Origin: Pseudomaricurvus hydrocarbonicus
GTDB lineage: Bacteria; Pseudomonadota; Gammaproteobacteria; Pseudomonadales; Cellvibrionaceae
Direction of reading: 5' to 3'
Assembly: GCF_011602365.1 (NCBI RefSeq)
Contig: NZ_JAAONZ010000011.1
Coordinates: 1-64,000 of the forward strand
DNA length: 64,000 bases
Part shown: positions 16,347 through 24,965 of the stretch, in pieces
How positions within the stretch are numbered: position 1 is the stretch's first letter
Layout: each line of letters opens with the position of its first letter
Program-made: the position numbers and the translations under genes
Notes under the pieces: model-generated
What the model was told of the DNA's origin: nothing
What the model saw: only the letters and a program-made list of their open reading frames with translations
The model's database searches: none

Positions 16347-18566
16347 TTAATTACGGGATTTAGGCATACCTAAAGCCTGTTCCGCGACGAGACTGCGCTG
16401 CACTTCACTGGTGCCACCGTAAATAGTGGTGCCAATGGACTGGCGATAACCCAACTCCACCTGCCCAAGCCCGCTATGATCCGCAAACACGGTGTCCGGT
16501 GCCGCCAAATCCATCAGGTCAAGGGCATCGCGCTGGTAGATTTCGGTGGCAAACATTTTCGCCATAGGGCCCCAATAGCGGCTGTGCACTTTTTCGGACA
16601 TGGCCCAGATAGCTCGACGGCACAACAGAGTGGAAACCTCCAGATGCACCTTACTTCGAGCCAGTCGTCCGGCGGCATCGCGGTCGTGTAGTAGAGGTTC
16701 GCCATCGCGAGTGGTTTGCAGAGCCCAGGCTTCAGCAGCGTTCACCATCGTCACATGGCCGTGGCGATACTGATCGGCTGAACCATGCTCCATCTCCAGA
16801 GTACTGGCCATAACCTTAAGCCCCCCATCCACTGGCCCAATGAGGTATTTTTCTGGTAATAGCACTTCGCTGAAATAGACAATATTGGTGCGCTCATCCT
16901 GAAGGGTGTGTACAGCATGAACTTCGATGCCGGGTAACGTCATGGGCACCAGAAATACGCTCAACCCGGCGTGCTTGGGCTTATCGGGGCTGGTACGTGC
17001 CAACAAAAAACAATAATCGGCGAGGTTCGCGGCGGTGGTGAAAATTTTCTGACCGTTGATCAACCAGTTACCATCAGCTTGTTGCTCTGCTTTGGTTTTT
17101 GCCGCAAACAGATCGCAACCGCAGGAAGGCTCAGTAAACCCCATACAAGCCAGTGCTTCACCGCGACCGAAACGACTCAACGCTTCTTCTTTGACTTCGT
17201 CGCAGGCGAACATCATGAGAATCTGTGCTACCTGGTTGGTAATCGGTGCCGTCACATGCTCCCAGCCATAGGACTCCATTACGGCCGTCATCGCTGCCAG
17301 ATCGTAAGCATCACGCTCTAACCCGCCGTACTGTTTGGGCCAATGCGGAAACAACAGGCCATCGCGCGCCAGCTGTTTATTAAACTCGGGGTGGAAACCC
17401 GCCACGGAATGATGAGCGTGGGCACGCAATTCTGGCGTTAGATTTTTCTCGAAGTAGGCACGAACTTCTTCACCAAAGACTTCCGCTCGCGCTCCCAGGC
17501 TGAAATCCAAATCGATCTGGCCGGCGTCAGGCAGGCTCACCACAACATCAGTCCACAAACGCTGAGCAACCTGTTGCAGTTCCTGTTGGGGATCGCCCAG
17601 CGGTAACACCATTGCTTTGGATTTACGGTAGTAAAACTGAATGTCGTATTCCAGCGAGACGCCATAGCCCCCAAACGTGTGAAGGGCACGGCTCATAGCC
17701 CGCGCGGCCACTTGTGATGCCCACCAGTAGGCCATGGATACACTGGCGGCAGCATCTTTACAACCCTTCGAAATCGCCCAGGCTGCGCGCCATGCCAGCA
17801 GTTGTGCACCCTCAGCCTCAGTAACGGCATCGGCCAGTGGGTGAGAAATCCCCTGAAAACTGCCAATCGCATTACCGAAGGCAAAACGCTCTTTGGAATA
17901 GTCCGCGGCCATCTGTAGGCCCTGCCGGGTCAGCCCTGCCAGGCGAGCCGTATTAAGCAACTTCCACTCTTCTATTGCGGCCTGAAACAAGGTGACGGCC
18001 TCAGCACCGACCAACAGTGACAAACGCTCACCGCCACATTCCTGAAAATGAATCCGGGCTAACGGATCACTGCCCAAGTTGGCAACCGTTTGGGGCTTTT
18101 CAAAACCACTCAAGAGTGCCAGTTCGTCTCCATCAAGAAATAACACAGCATCAGCTATAGTGGCAGCAGGCACAACCTGTAATGGTCGTGTAGCAACATT
18201 GTGCAGAGCCAACGTCAGTACTGAACCGCTCAGGCTGCGCTCCAAATGCTCGGCAGCAGCCTCAGAACGCCCGGCTAACCCGAGTAAACGACAGGCAACT
18301 ATCACCTCAATCACAGGGGCAGAGGCCAGGTAACGCCCTGCCTCTTCAGCTACCAGCAACGCATCCAGAAGACTGCTTTCAAGGCCACCTTCGGTCTCAG
18401 GCACCCGTAACATGGGGATACCCGCCGCGCTGACCTGCTCCCAAAGAGCGGCATCAAAGCCGCTGGACTCGGCAGCACGCAAGCGCTCAGAAGTAGATTC
18501 AGCGGCAAATAACCGGGCCATGGATTCGCGCAGCATACGCTGCTCGTCGGACAGGTGGAGATTCAT
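16347..18566 (-). CDS. Fused two-domain acyl-CoA dehydrogenase
   Basis: 739 residues, twice a normal ACAD. The N-terminal half (about 1-345) is a small-type domain that keeps the RFAFGNAIGSFQGISHPLAD flavin-binding helix and ends HTFGGYGVSLEYDIQ. The C-terminal half (about 370-739) has MGFTEPSCGCDL, the GQKIFTTAA strand and GGTSEVQRSLVAEQALGMP. The usual Glu before GTS is Gly; a Glu in TLEMEHGSADQYR fits the alternative catalytic position of isovaleryl-CoA-type and steroid ACADs. Steroid side-chain ACADs are alpha2beta2 heteromers, and this looks like a covalent version. Start 18566 is chosen by family alignment; an upstream ATG at 18599 is possible. It heads a five-gene minus-strand run. Confidence 0.92.
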   Translation of the reverse strand: MNLHLSDEQRMLRESMARLFAAESTSERLRAAESSGFDAALWEQVSAAGIPMLRVPETEGGLESSLLDALLVAEEAGRYLASAPVIEVIVACRLLGLAGRSEAAAEHLERSLSGSVLTLALHNVATRPLQVVPAATIADAVLFLDGDELALLSGFEKPQTVANLGSDPLARIHFQECGGERLSLLVGAEAVTLFQAAIEEWKLLNTARLAGLTRQGLQMAADYSKERFAFGNAIGSFQGISHPLADAVTEAEGAQLLAWRAAWAISKGCKDAAASVSMAYWWASQVAARAMSRALHTFGGYGVSLEYDIQFYYRKSKAMVLPLGDPQQELQQVAQRLWTDVVVSLPDAGQIDLDFSLGARAEVFGEEVRAYFEKNLTPELRAHAHHSVAGFHPEFNKQLARDGLLFPHWPKQYGGLERDAYDLAAMTAVMESYGWEHVTAPITNQVAQILMMFACDEVKEEALSRFGRGEALACMGFTEPSCGCDLFAAKTKAEQQADGNWLINGQKIFTTAANLADYCFLLARTSPDKPKHAGLSVFLVPMTLPGIEVHAVHTLQDERTNIVYFSEVLLPEKYLIGPVDGGLKVMASTLEMEHGSADQYRHGHVTMVNAAEAWALQTTRDGEPLLHDRDAAGRLARSKVHLEVSTLLCRRAIWAMSEKVHSRYWGPMAKMFATEIYQRDALDLMDLAAPDTVFADHSGLGQVELGYRQSIGTTIYGGTSEVQRSLVAEQALGMPKSRN

Positions 18567-18601
18567 GATGCACAGCCATATATGAAGTTTGATCTTCATA
18601 T

Positions 18602-18624
18602 TAAACTAACTATTCATCAGTTTT
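18602..18624 (-). promoter_or_regulatory. Candidate regulon operator before the ACAD fusion
   Basis: On the minus strand AACTGATGAATAGTTAGTT matches the 19-bp core at 39343 and 46353 at 15 of 19 positions, and lies about 40 bases before the ACAD start at 18566. Confidence 0.55.
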
Positions 18625-18661
18625 CAACACCTATTAAATAATAACGCTGGAGCCAGGGGAA

Positions 18662-18826
18662 ATGGTCAGTTTTGATGGAGCTAGAAGTATGCTGGACCTG
18701 ACCTTTTTACTCGATTTTTTGATCGAGAAGATTGTTTTTTTTGCTGCCACCGCCAGCATCCTGTTGCTGGTTAAGCATAGAGTTTACCTGCCAGTCCTGA
18801 AGTCAAATCATTCACACAGTGCCTGA
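18662..18826 (+). CDS. Possible small single-pass membrane protein
   Basis: A 54-codon frame on the opposite strand between the ACAD fusion and the amidohydrolase. A second in-frame ATG at 18689 has GGAG at good spacing and gives 45 residues starting MLDLTFLLDF. An acidic amphipathic start is followed by a hydrophobic helix (IVFFAATASILLLV) and a basic tail (KHRVYLPVLK), as in many small inner-membrane proteins. No homology is recognised. It may be real because the frame, a ribosome site and a single membrane helix coincide, but chance cannot be excluded. Confidence 0.35.
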   Translation: MVSFDGARSMLDLTFLLDFLIEKIVFFAATASILLLVKHRVYLPVLKSNHSHSA

Positions 18827-18853
18827 GCTTCTATGCAATAATTTAGACTAGCC

Positions 18854-20047
18854 TCAGTCTGCAATGCCTAACAATCCCATCAGATTCCCACCCATGATTT
18901 TCGCTTTATCCGGTTCGGGCATGTTTTCGATATCTTTTAACCATTCCAACGGTTCCGCAAGTCCTTCCGGATGTGGCCAATCACTGCCAAACAAGACATG
19001 ATCAACACCAATCAGATCCGCCAGTTTGTAAATATCATCTTCAAAGAAAGGGTGAATCCAGACATTTTTTCGAATCGCGTCCAACGGATGTTGCCTGAAC
19101 ATCTGTGGCTGCATTCGATAAACCTGATTCAAACGATCAACCAGAGGATACAGCCAGGCACAGCCACACTCGATATACCCAACCTTCAAGCTCGGGTGGC
19201 GATCAAAGACACCGTGGCAAATCAACGATGCCAGATGATGACCAATAGCCAGAAAATTCACATCCATGACCGCTTCCAGCGGGTCATTTTTGTCAAAGGG
19301 TAGCCACTCCCCCCCCTGACCAAGCTTATGGCGTGCATAAATATCACTGTAGCCACTGTCGGAAATATGAAAGGTGACGAATATATTATTTTCGGCCAAT
19401 AGGGAAAATACAGGATCAAACTCCGGCGACCCCATCGAGCGCGAGCCATGGCCGTCCGAGACATAAGTGGGACGAATTAATACGGCACGGACTCCGTTAT
19501 CAATTAACCATTGAGCCTCTTCCAGTGCTTTGTCAGCATCCATCATGGAGATTACCGGCATCCCAAAGAACTTGCCATCCTCCCCAAAGCCCCACTCTTC
19601 TTTAATCCATTGATTCAGAGAGTGCACGACGGCGTGACAAAAGTCCGGCCGATGGGCCATATGTCCTTCAACAACCGAGACCAGAGTAGGAAATACCAGG
19701 GTTCCCCTCAGCCCCTGCTCTTCTAACAGCTGCTTGCGTCGATCATTTTTATAAGCGTACTCATCCTTGCGTTTCTCAATCACATTAAACTCCCTGAAGG
19801 ATTTACCCTCAGGGTTGTTCCCCCGATAATAATCGACATGACAACCTGGCGCTGCCACCACTTCAAATGTGGGGTTAGGAATGTAATTGGATACATGGCC
19901 GTCAATGACTAACTTGGTTTTGCCATTGATTTGGGCAAATTGTAATAGTTGTGTATATTCTTTCGGCAAATACTTCAACAGCGCTTCAGGCGGCTCGTAA
20001 AAATGGGAATCACAATCAAAGGCTGGAAAATTGAGAGAGTTAGTCAT
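18854..20047 (-). CDS. Amidohydrolase_2 family metal-dependent hydrolase/decarboxylase
   Basis: 397 residues of the Amidohydrolase_2 (ACMSD-like) TIM-barrel family. Metal-site features are visible: DCDSHFYEPPEA at residues 10-21, HISDSGYSD mid-protein, and FGSDWPHPEG near the C-terminus, which supplies the conserved Asp. Members decarboxylate or hydrolyse aromatic and cyclic acids; with CoA-pathway neighbours, ring hydrolysis or decarboxylation is likely. No Shine-Dalgarno is obvious. It stands alone between two operons, with 152 bases before the thiolase gene. A second, only distantly similar member is at 36605. Confidence 0.88.
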   Translation of the reverse strand: MTNSLNFPAFDCDSHFYEPPEALLKYLPKEYTQLLQFAQINGKTKLVIDGHVSNYIPNPTFEVVAAPGCHVDYYRGNNPEGKSFREFNVIEKRKDEYAYKNDRRKQLLEEQGLRGTLVFPTLVSVVEGHMAHRPDFCHAVVHSLNQWIKEEWGFGEDGKFFGMPVISMMDADKALEEAQWLIDNGVRAVLIRPTYVSDGHGSRSMGSPEFDPVFSLLAENNIFVTFHISDSGYSDIYARHKLGQGGEWLPFDKNDPLEAVMDVNFLAIGHHLASLICHGVFDRHPSLKVGYIECGCAWLYPLVDRLNQVYRMQPQMFRQHPLDAIRKNVWIHPFFEDDIYKLADLIGVDHVLFGSDWPHPEGLAEPLEWLKDIENMPEPDKAKIMGGNLMGLLGIAD

Positions 20048-20199
20048 AGTAGTTTGTAGTAAATTAATTGTCGTAGAATAAAAGTCAAAAAGCGCGCACT
20101 GCAGTTTGTGTATCGTCTACTACAGTAATGTATTTCCTACAGGCATCGCATACAATTTCAGTATCAGTCTTTCCTGCTGATTGGCATTCCCAACCAGGT

Positions 20200-21435
20200 T
20201 CAGACGCGTTCAATAATCAGCGCGGGAGCCATACCGCCGGCGGTACACATGGTCACCAGACCGCGCTGCAATCCCCGACGCTCCAGCTCATCCACTAAGG
20301 TTCCTACCAGTACAGCACCCGTGGCACCAATGGGATGCCCCAAGGCAATGGCACCACCATTCACATTGACCTTGTCGCGGTCCAATTTCAGATCCCGGAT
20401 ACACTTTTCCACTACAACCGCAAATGCCTCGTTAATTTCAAAAAGGTCAATATCAGCAACACTTAAACCTGCCTGCTGTAACACTTTGCGAATGGCCAGG
20501 CCCGGCGCATTGAGCATCAAAGTCGGATTATCGCCAGCATTAGCTGCAGCAATAATCCGGGCTCTAGGCTTAAGACCATGTGCACTGGCGTAGTCCGGTG
20601 ACGACAGCAGTACGGCAGCAGCACCATCCACCACACCCGATGAATTACCGGCATGATGAACATGACGGATTTTCAGATCCGGATATTTCTGTAAGATCAA
20701 ACTGCGGTAAGTCGTACCCTGATCGTCTAGCGCATGATCGGCCAGCAGTGTAAAAGCTGCGTTGAGTTCAGCCAAACTCTCGCGGCTTGTTTGTGGACGA
20801 GGATATTCGTCTTTATCCAGCAGTAACTTACCCTGCTTGTCATAAACCGGAATCAGCGATTGAGTAAAATAGCCATTAGCTACGGCGTGGGCGGTGCGCT
20901 GTTGACTTTGGTAAGCCAGCTCATCCAACGCCTCCCGGTCAATGCCTTCCAGCGTCGCAATAGCATCCGCCGACACCCCCTGATGGGATTGCGGGTGTAA
21001 GTTACGCAAGACCAGGTTACCGCGATCCACTAATGGTGATTGATCGTTACTGAAACCCGGAAACAAAGACATCATTTCTGTTCCGCCCGCCACCATCAAC
21101 TGTTCAAATCCAGCCATAATAGAGGCCGCTGCCAGATTCACGGCCGACAAACCAGAACCACAAAAACGATTGATGGTAATCCCCCCGGCTTTCGGGCTAT
21201 AACCCGCCGCCAATGCAGACATGCGTCCCAAGTCACCGCTCTGGGTACCCATCTGTGAATTGGTTCCCCAGATCACATCATCAATGGCAGCCGTATCCAG
21301 TGTATTGCGTTCAGTCAGCGCCTTAAGCACAGTGGCGCCCAATTGCTGCGGATGCAATTCAGCCAAAGCCCCCTTTCCCTGTTTGCCAATGCCACGCGGA
21401 GTACGGCAAGCATCTATAATCCAAACATCATTCAT
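20200..21435 (-). CDS. Acetyl-CoA acyltransferase (catalytic thiolase)
   Basis: 411 residues; AAGGG precedes the ATG. This is a complete classical thiolase: the nucleophile in NRFCGSGLSAVNLA near 90, GGAIALGHPIGATGAVL near 360 and the C-terminal base in CTAGGMAPALIIERV. It cleaves 3-oxoacyl-CoA to acetyl-CoA and a shortened acyl-CoA, the last beta-oxidation step. It is the final gene of the 28.7-20.2 kb minus-strand operon, 42 bases after the small ACAD subunit, so that operon encodes a nearly complete beta-oxidation round. Confidence 0.94.
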   Translation of the reverse strand: MNDVWIIDACRTPRGIGKQGKGALAELHPQQLGATVLKALTERNTLDTAAIDDVIWGTNSQMGTQSGDLGRMSALAAGYSPKAGGITINRFCGSGLSAVNLAAASIMAGFEQLMVAGGTEMMSLFPGFSNDQSPLVDRGNLVLRNLHPQSHQGVSADAIATLEGIDREALDELAYQSQQRTAHAVANGYFTQSLIPVYDKQGKLLLDKDEYPRPQTSRESLAELNAAFTLLADHALDDQGTTYRSLILQKYPDLKIRHVHHAGNSSGVVDGAAAVLLSSPDYASAHGLKPRARIIAAANAGDNPTLMLNAPGLAIRKVLQQAGLSVADIDLFEINEAFAVVVEKCIRDLKLDRDKVNVNGGAIALGHPIGATGAVLVGTLVDELERRGLQRGLVTMCTAGGMAPALIIERV

Positions 21436-21477
21436 AATCAGCCCTTAAAAGGAAAAGTAGCGTTGCAGTACAACCGT

Positions 21478-22530
21478 TTAAGCCCGAAGTTGGGCATCAG
21501 TAATTCTGGGCCACAGATTATGACTGCCCGCCGCAATCACTTCACGACCTAAGGTTTCTGCCCAAAAGTGGTCACTGCCGGCCTCGCCACGCCACTGCCA
21601 AAGACGCCGGGTCAATAACTGCAACTCATGCTCTTCGGTCACCCCGATAGCCCCAAAAACCTGATGCGCGGCGCTGGCAGCAGCTGTGGCGGCGACGCTG
21701 GCGCGCACCTTAGCAATGGCCGCGCCACTGACGCTATTGCCGACATCCATTTGCTGACAACCAAAAATAACGCCGGCCTGAGCAGCCGCTGATTGCATGG
21801 CAAGCTCAGCCACGTGGTGCTGAATGGCCTGAAACTTACCGATAGGACGACCAAACTGTTGACGGGTGTTAGCGTATTCAATGGTCAGTGACAGGATGCG
21901 ATCCAGAATGCCACTGATAACCGCAGCACGCAGCAACGCCATGCTCGCCAGCAAGTCGGTACTCTCTGCCACCGGCGCGCACTGAGCAACAGCTTGAGCC
22001 TGCAAAGTAATCGCCGCCGCCGGAATCCGAGCAAAAGAATCCACCGGCTGGGAGGGCAAATCGGTAGTGCTGACGACGAATAAAAATTTCTGTTTATTGC
22101 GAACAGCAACACCCACCAAATGACTGCAATGCGGCAACCAGCTCACCAATCCGTCGCTGCCGCTAACGCAATTGTCCCCATCCAGCGTAAAGGCTACGTG
22201 AGAAACGGCTAAAGCGCCTGCTGGAATATCCATACCCGCAGCGGCCAACACCTGACTGGCAAGCAAAGACTCTGCCAGCGGCACCGGAGCCCCATGCCAA
22301 CCCAAAGTGCGCAGCATAGGCAGACAGTTCTGCCAGCCCAGATCCGCACCAATGTCATTACTTGCCAATGCCAGTGTTACTCCCAATGCTTCAATTTCCT
22401 GCCACAACTCAGTTATCGGAGCCCCTTCCTCAATCGCGGTAAGACGTTTGGCGTCCACCGCACGAGCCAGCAGGCGTTGCAATTGATCAGCGAGCATCTC
22501 GCCAATAGGTAAATCAGTGGCATCTGTCAT
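21478..22530 (-). CDS. Acyl-CoA dehydrogenase, small (beta-type) subunit
   Basis: 350 residues, shorter than a standard ACAD. It resembles the N-terminal halves of the fused ACADs: the RQQFGRPIGKFQAIQHHVAE flavin helix near 225 and VFGAIGVTEEHELQLLTRR near 305. The substrate-loop Glu is not evident, as expected for the partner that mainly binds FAD. It follows the large subunit gene by five bases, so equal translation and an alpha2beta2 complex are likely, as known for steroid ACADs of actinobacteria. An unfused pair beside three fusions in one island shows both architectures. Confidence 0.9.
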   Translation of the reverse strand: MTDATDLPIGEMLADQLQRLLARAVDAKRLTAIEEGAPITELWQEIEALGVTLALASNDIGADLGWQNCLPMLRTLGWHGAPVPLAESLLASQVLAAAGMDIPAGALAVSHVAFTLDGDNCVSGSDGLVSWLPHCSHLVGVAVRNKQKFLFVVSTTDLPSQPVDSFARIPAAAITLQAQAVAQCAPVAESTDLLASMALLRAAVISGILDRILSLTIEYANTRQQFGRPIGKFQAIQHHVAELAMQSAAAQAGVIFGCQQMDVGNSVSGAAIAKVRASVAATAAASAAHQVFGAIGVTEEHELQLLTRRLWQWRGEAGSDHFWAETLGREVIAAGSHNLWPRITDAQLRA

Positions 22531-22535
22531 TGTTG

Positions 22536-23693
22536 TTACCTCAAGCCCAAACCGCGGGCAATAATTCCACGCATAATTTCGTTAGTGCCGCCACGCAGTG
22601 AAAAGCTTGGCACCGACTGAGTCAGGTAACCCTGCATATGTGACAGCGTATGGTGTGGGTCAATGCTCGGTGAACAATCCAGTAAGCTGCGGACCAGCTC
22701 TGGCATATCCTGTTCCAGTTCTGTGCCTAGCAGTTTGGTGACGGCAGCCTCTTGCAACGGGGTTTTACCTTCACCTAATTGATTCAGAATAGACAGAGAC
22801 ATTTCCCGCAGGACGGTGATATCGGTAAACGCCAAACCTACAGCACGAGCAGACAGACGATCCATCGTATTTTCATTAAGAGCATCAATGGCTGCTGGTA
22901 ATAGCGGGTATGAACTCAAATAACGATCAGGACCACTGCGTTCATAGGCCAGTTCGGCATTCACCTGAGCCCAGCCATTGCCCTCTTCACCCACCAGACT
23001 GTCTTCCGGCAGGAGAACATTGTCGAAAACGATTTCGTTAAAATGGGATTCTCCGGTTAAATCACGGATTGGATTAATCTCAATCCCCGGAACCGTTAAA
23101 TCAATCAAAAACTGTGACAAGCCTTTCTGTTTTTGTTCGGGCGAACCACTGGAACGAAACAGCCCAATCATAAAGTCACATTCGCGTGCATATGTGGTCC
23201 AGATTTTACGGCCATTCAGCAGCCAGCCATCGCTGACTTTTTCGGCACGGGCTCGCAGAGAGGCCAAATCAGAACCACTGTCTGGTTCTGACAAACCAAT
23301 ACAGAAGGCGGCTTCGCCTCGGGCAATCCTCGGCAACAACGTCTGCTTTTGCGCCTCATTACCATGGCGCAGTATCAGCGGACCGCTCTGACGATCAGCG
23401 ACCCAGTGAGCACCGACCGGAGCGCCCGCCGCCAGCATTTCTTCCACCACCACATAGCGCTCAACCACACTGCGCTCGTGCCCTCCGTAAGCTTTGGACC
23501 AGGCCATACCAATCCAGCCTCGCTTGCCCACTTCACGACTGAATTCCCGATTGAAACCCGTCCATGAGTGGCCGATGTCCCAACCGGACCAGTGTGAGGA
23601 CATCTCGGCCAAAAATTCCCGCACCTCCTCACGCAAGCCCTCGGTTTCAGGCGGTACGTGATAACTGGGGAAATGAAAAGGTGAACTCAGCAT
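22536..23693 (-). CDS. Acyl-CoA dehydrogenase, large (alpha-type) subunit
   Basis: 385 residues. ACAD signatures: FCIGLSEPDSGSDLASLR near 132, NGRKIWTTYA near 160, and the C-terminal SLRGGTNEIMRGIIARGLGL. The Glu usually found before GTN is replaced; NAELAYERSGPDRY supplies a Glu at the alternative catalytic position. Its ATG overlaps the CaiB-type stop by one base (TGATG), implying translational coupling, and the small subunit follows five bases later. It matches the C-terminal half of the fused ACADs. The pair probably desaturates a branched or ring-bearing acyl-CoA. Confidence 0.92.
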   Translation of the reverse strand: MLSSPFHFPSYHVPPETEGLREEVREFLAEMSSHWSGWDIGHSWTGFNREFSREVGKRGWIGMAWSKAYGGHERSVVERYVVVEEMLAAGAPVGAHWVADRQSGPLILRHGNEAQKQTLLPRIARGEAAFCIGLSEPDSGSDLASLRARAEKVSDGWLLNGRKIWTTYARECDFMIGLFRSSGSPEQKQKGLSQFLIDLTVPGIEINPIRDLTGESHFNEIVFDNVLLPEDSLVGEEGNGWAQVNAELAYERSGPDRYLSSYPLLPAAIDALNENTMDRLSARAVGLAFTDITVLREMSLSILNQLGEGKTPLQEAAVTKLLGTELEQDMPELVRSLLDCSPSIDPHHTLSHMQGYLTQSVPSFSLRGGTNEIMRGIIARGLGLR

Positions 23694-24922
23694 CAGATGG
23701 CTCCCCGATCGTGCAGCTCATGAATTTGGCTGTCATCGTATTGCAGCCACTGGCGCAGCACCTGCTCCGTGTGTTCACCAATCACAGGGGGTGGCTTGCG
23801 ATAGGTCACTGGTGATTCAGAGAAACGCATAGGGCTGGCCGCACTGCGAATGGTTCCGGTTATCGGGTGTTCCTGAGTCACTATTAATTCACGCGCCTGT
23901 ACCTGTGGATCGTGGGCAATATCGGCCATTTCATTAATGGAGCCTGCCGATACCGTACCCGCATTCATAATGTCGACCCACTCGGCCTTGCCTTTGCCAC
24001 GCAGTGCCTCCGTCACGAGGGCACGCAGCAATTCCCGATTGGCAACTCGCGCCCCCATAGTGGCAAAGCGTTCGTCAGTAGCCCATTCTGGAAACCCAAG
24101 CACGGTTGACAAGCGAGCAAATTCACGGTCGTTAAACGTCGCAATTAGAATAAAGCCGTCGTCCACCTCAAACACACCATAAGGTGCGGCGCTCGGATGA
24201 TCGTTTCCCGTGCGCCCCAGGGCAACACCACCGTTAAACCAGGCGGAGAAGGTATTGAGCATGGCGGCCAGTTGCGAATCAAACAAGGAGACATCAATAT
24301 GCTGTCCCTCACCGGTAGCGTGTCGGTGATTAACGGCGGCCAGCACACCAATAGCGGCATAGAGGCCGGCACAGATATCGGCAATAGGCACGCCCACACG
24401 CATGGGGCCATCACCCGCCTCGCCATCCCTATGCCCCGTCACTGACATCAGACCGGCCATGGCCTGTACCAGATAATCATAACCGGAGCGGTTCGCATAA
24501 GGACCGGTCTGACCAAAACCGGTCACCGAACAGTAGATCAAACCAGGATTAATTTCTTTTAAAGCTGCGTAGCCCAGACCGTACTTCGCCAAGGTTCCTG
24601 TACGATAGTTCTCTAGCAGAATATCCGCCTCCCCCGCCAGGCTCTGAATCAAAGCAGCCCCCTCCGGCTTGGCAAAATCAACCGCGATCGATTCTTTGTT
24701 GCGGTTCACCGCCTGAAAATACGTGGACTCACTGGTGTCAGTACCCTGCTCGTCTTTAATCCAGGGTGGACCAACACGGCGACAATCATCGCCTTCACCC
24801 AGCCGTTCAATTTTGACAACTTCGGCACCCAGGTCCGCTAAAATCTGACCGGCATAAGGGCCGGCAACCACACGTGTCATATCCAGCACACGCAAACCGG
24901 ATAATGGGCCTGCATTTGTCAT
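23693..24922 (-). CDS. CaiB/BaiF family CoA transferase
   Basis: 409 residues from ATG 24922, which has GGAG upstream; the frame is open to 24961. Class III CoA transferase features: RVLDMTRVVAGPYAGQILAD at the N-terminus, GAEVVKIE, and the catalytic Asp expected in RSGYDYLVQAMAGLMSVTGH near 160. BaiF moves CoA between bile acids; other members act on carnitine, formate or racemise 2-methylacyl-CoA. Here it may activate the substrate by transfer from a product CoA ester, or epimerise a 2-methyl branch; the sequence does not separate these. It is coupled to the ACAD pair downstream. Confidence 0.93.
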   Translation of the reverse strand: MTNAGPLSGLRVLDMTRVVAGPYAGQILADLGAEVVKIERLGEGDDCRRVGPPWIKDEQGTDTSESTYFQAVNRNKESIAVDFAKPEGAALIQSLAGEADILLENYRTGTLAKYGLGYAALKEINPGLIYCSVTGFGQTGPYANRSGYDYLVQAMAGLMSVTGHRDGEAGDGPMRVGVPIADICAGLYAAIGVLAAVNHRHATGEGQHIDVSLFDSQLAAMLNTFSAWFNGGVALGRTGNDHPSAAPYGVFEVDDGFILIATFNDREFARLSTVLGFPEWATDERFATMGARVANRELLRALVTEALRGKGKAEWVDIMNAGTVSAGSINEMADIAHDPQVQARELIVTQEHPITGTIRSAASPMRFSESPVTYRKPPPVIGEHTEQVLRQWLQYDDSQIHELHDRGAI

Positions 24923-24965
24923 GATTTTCTCCGTTATTCTTTCAGCAGTATGGATAAACAATCTG

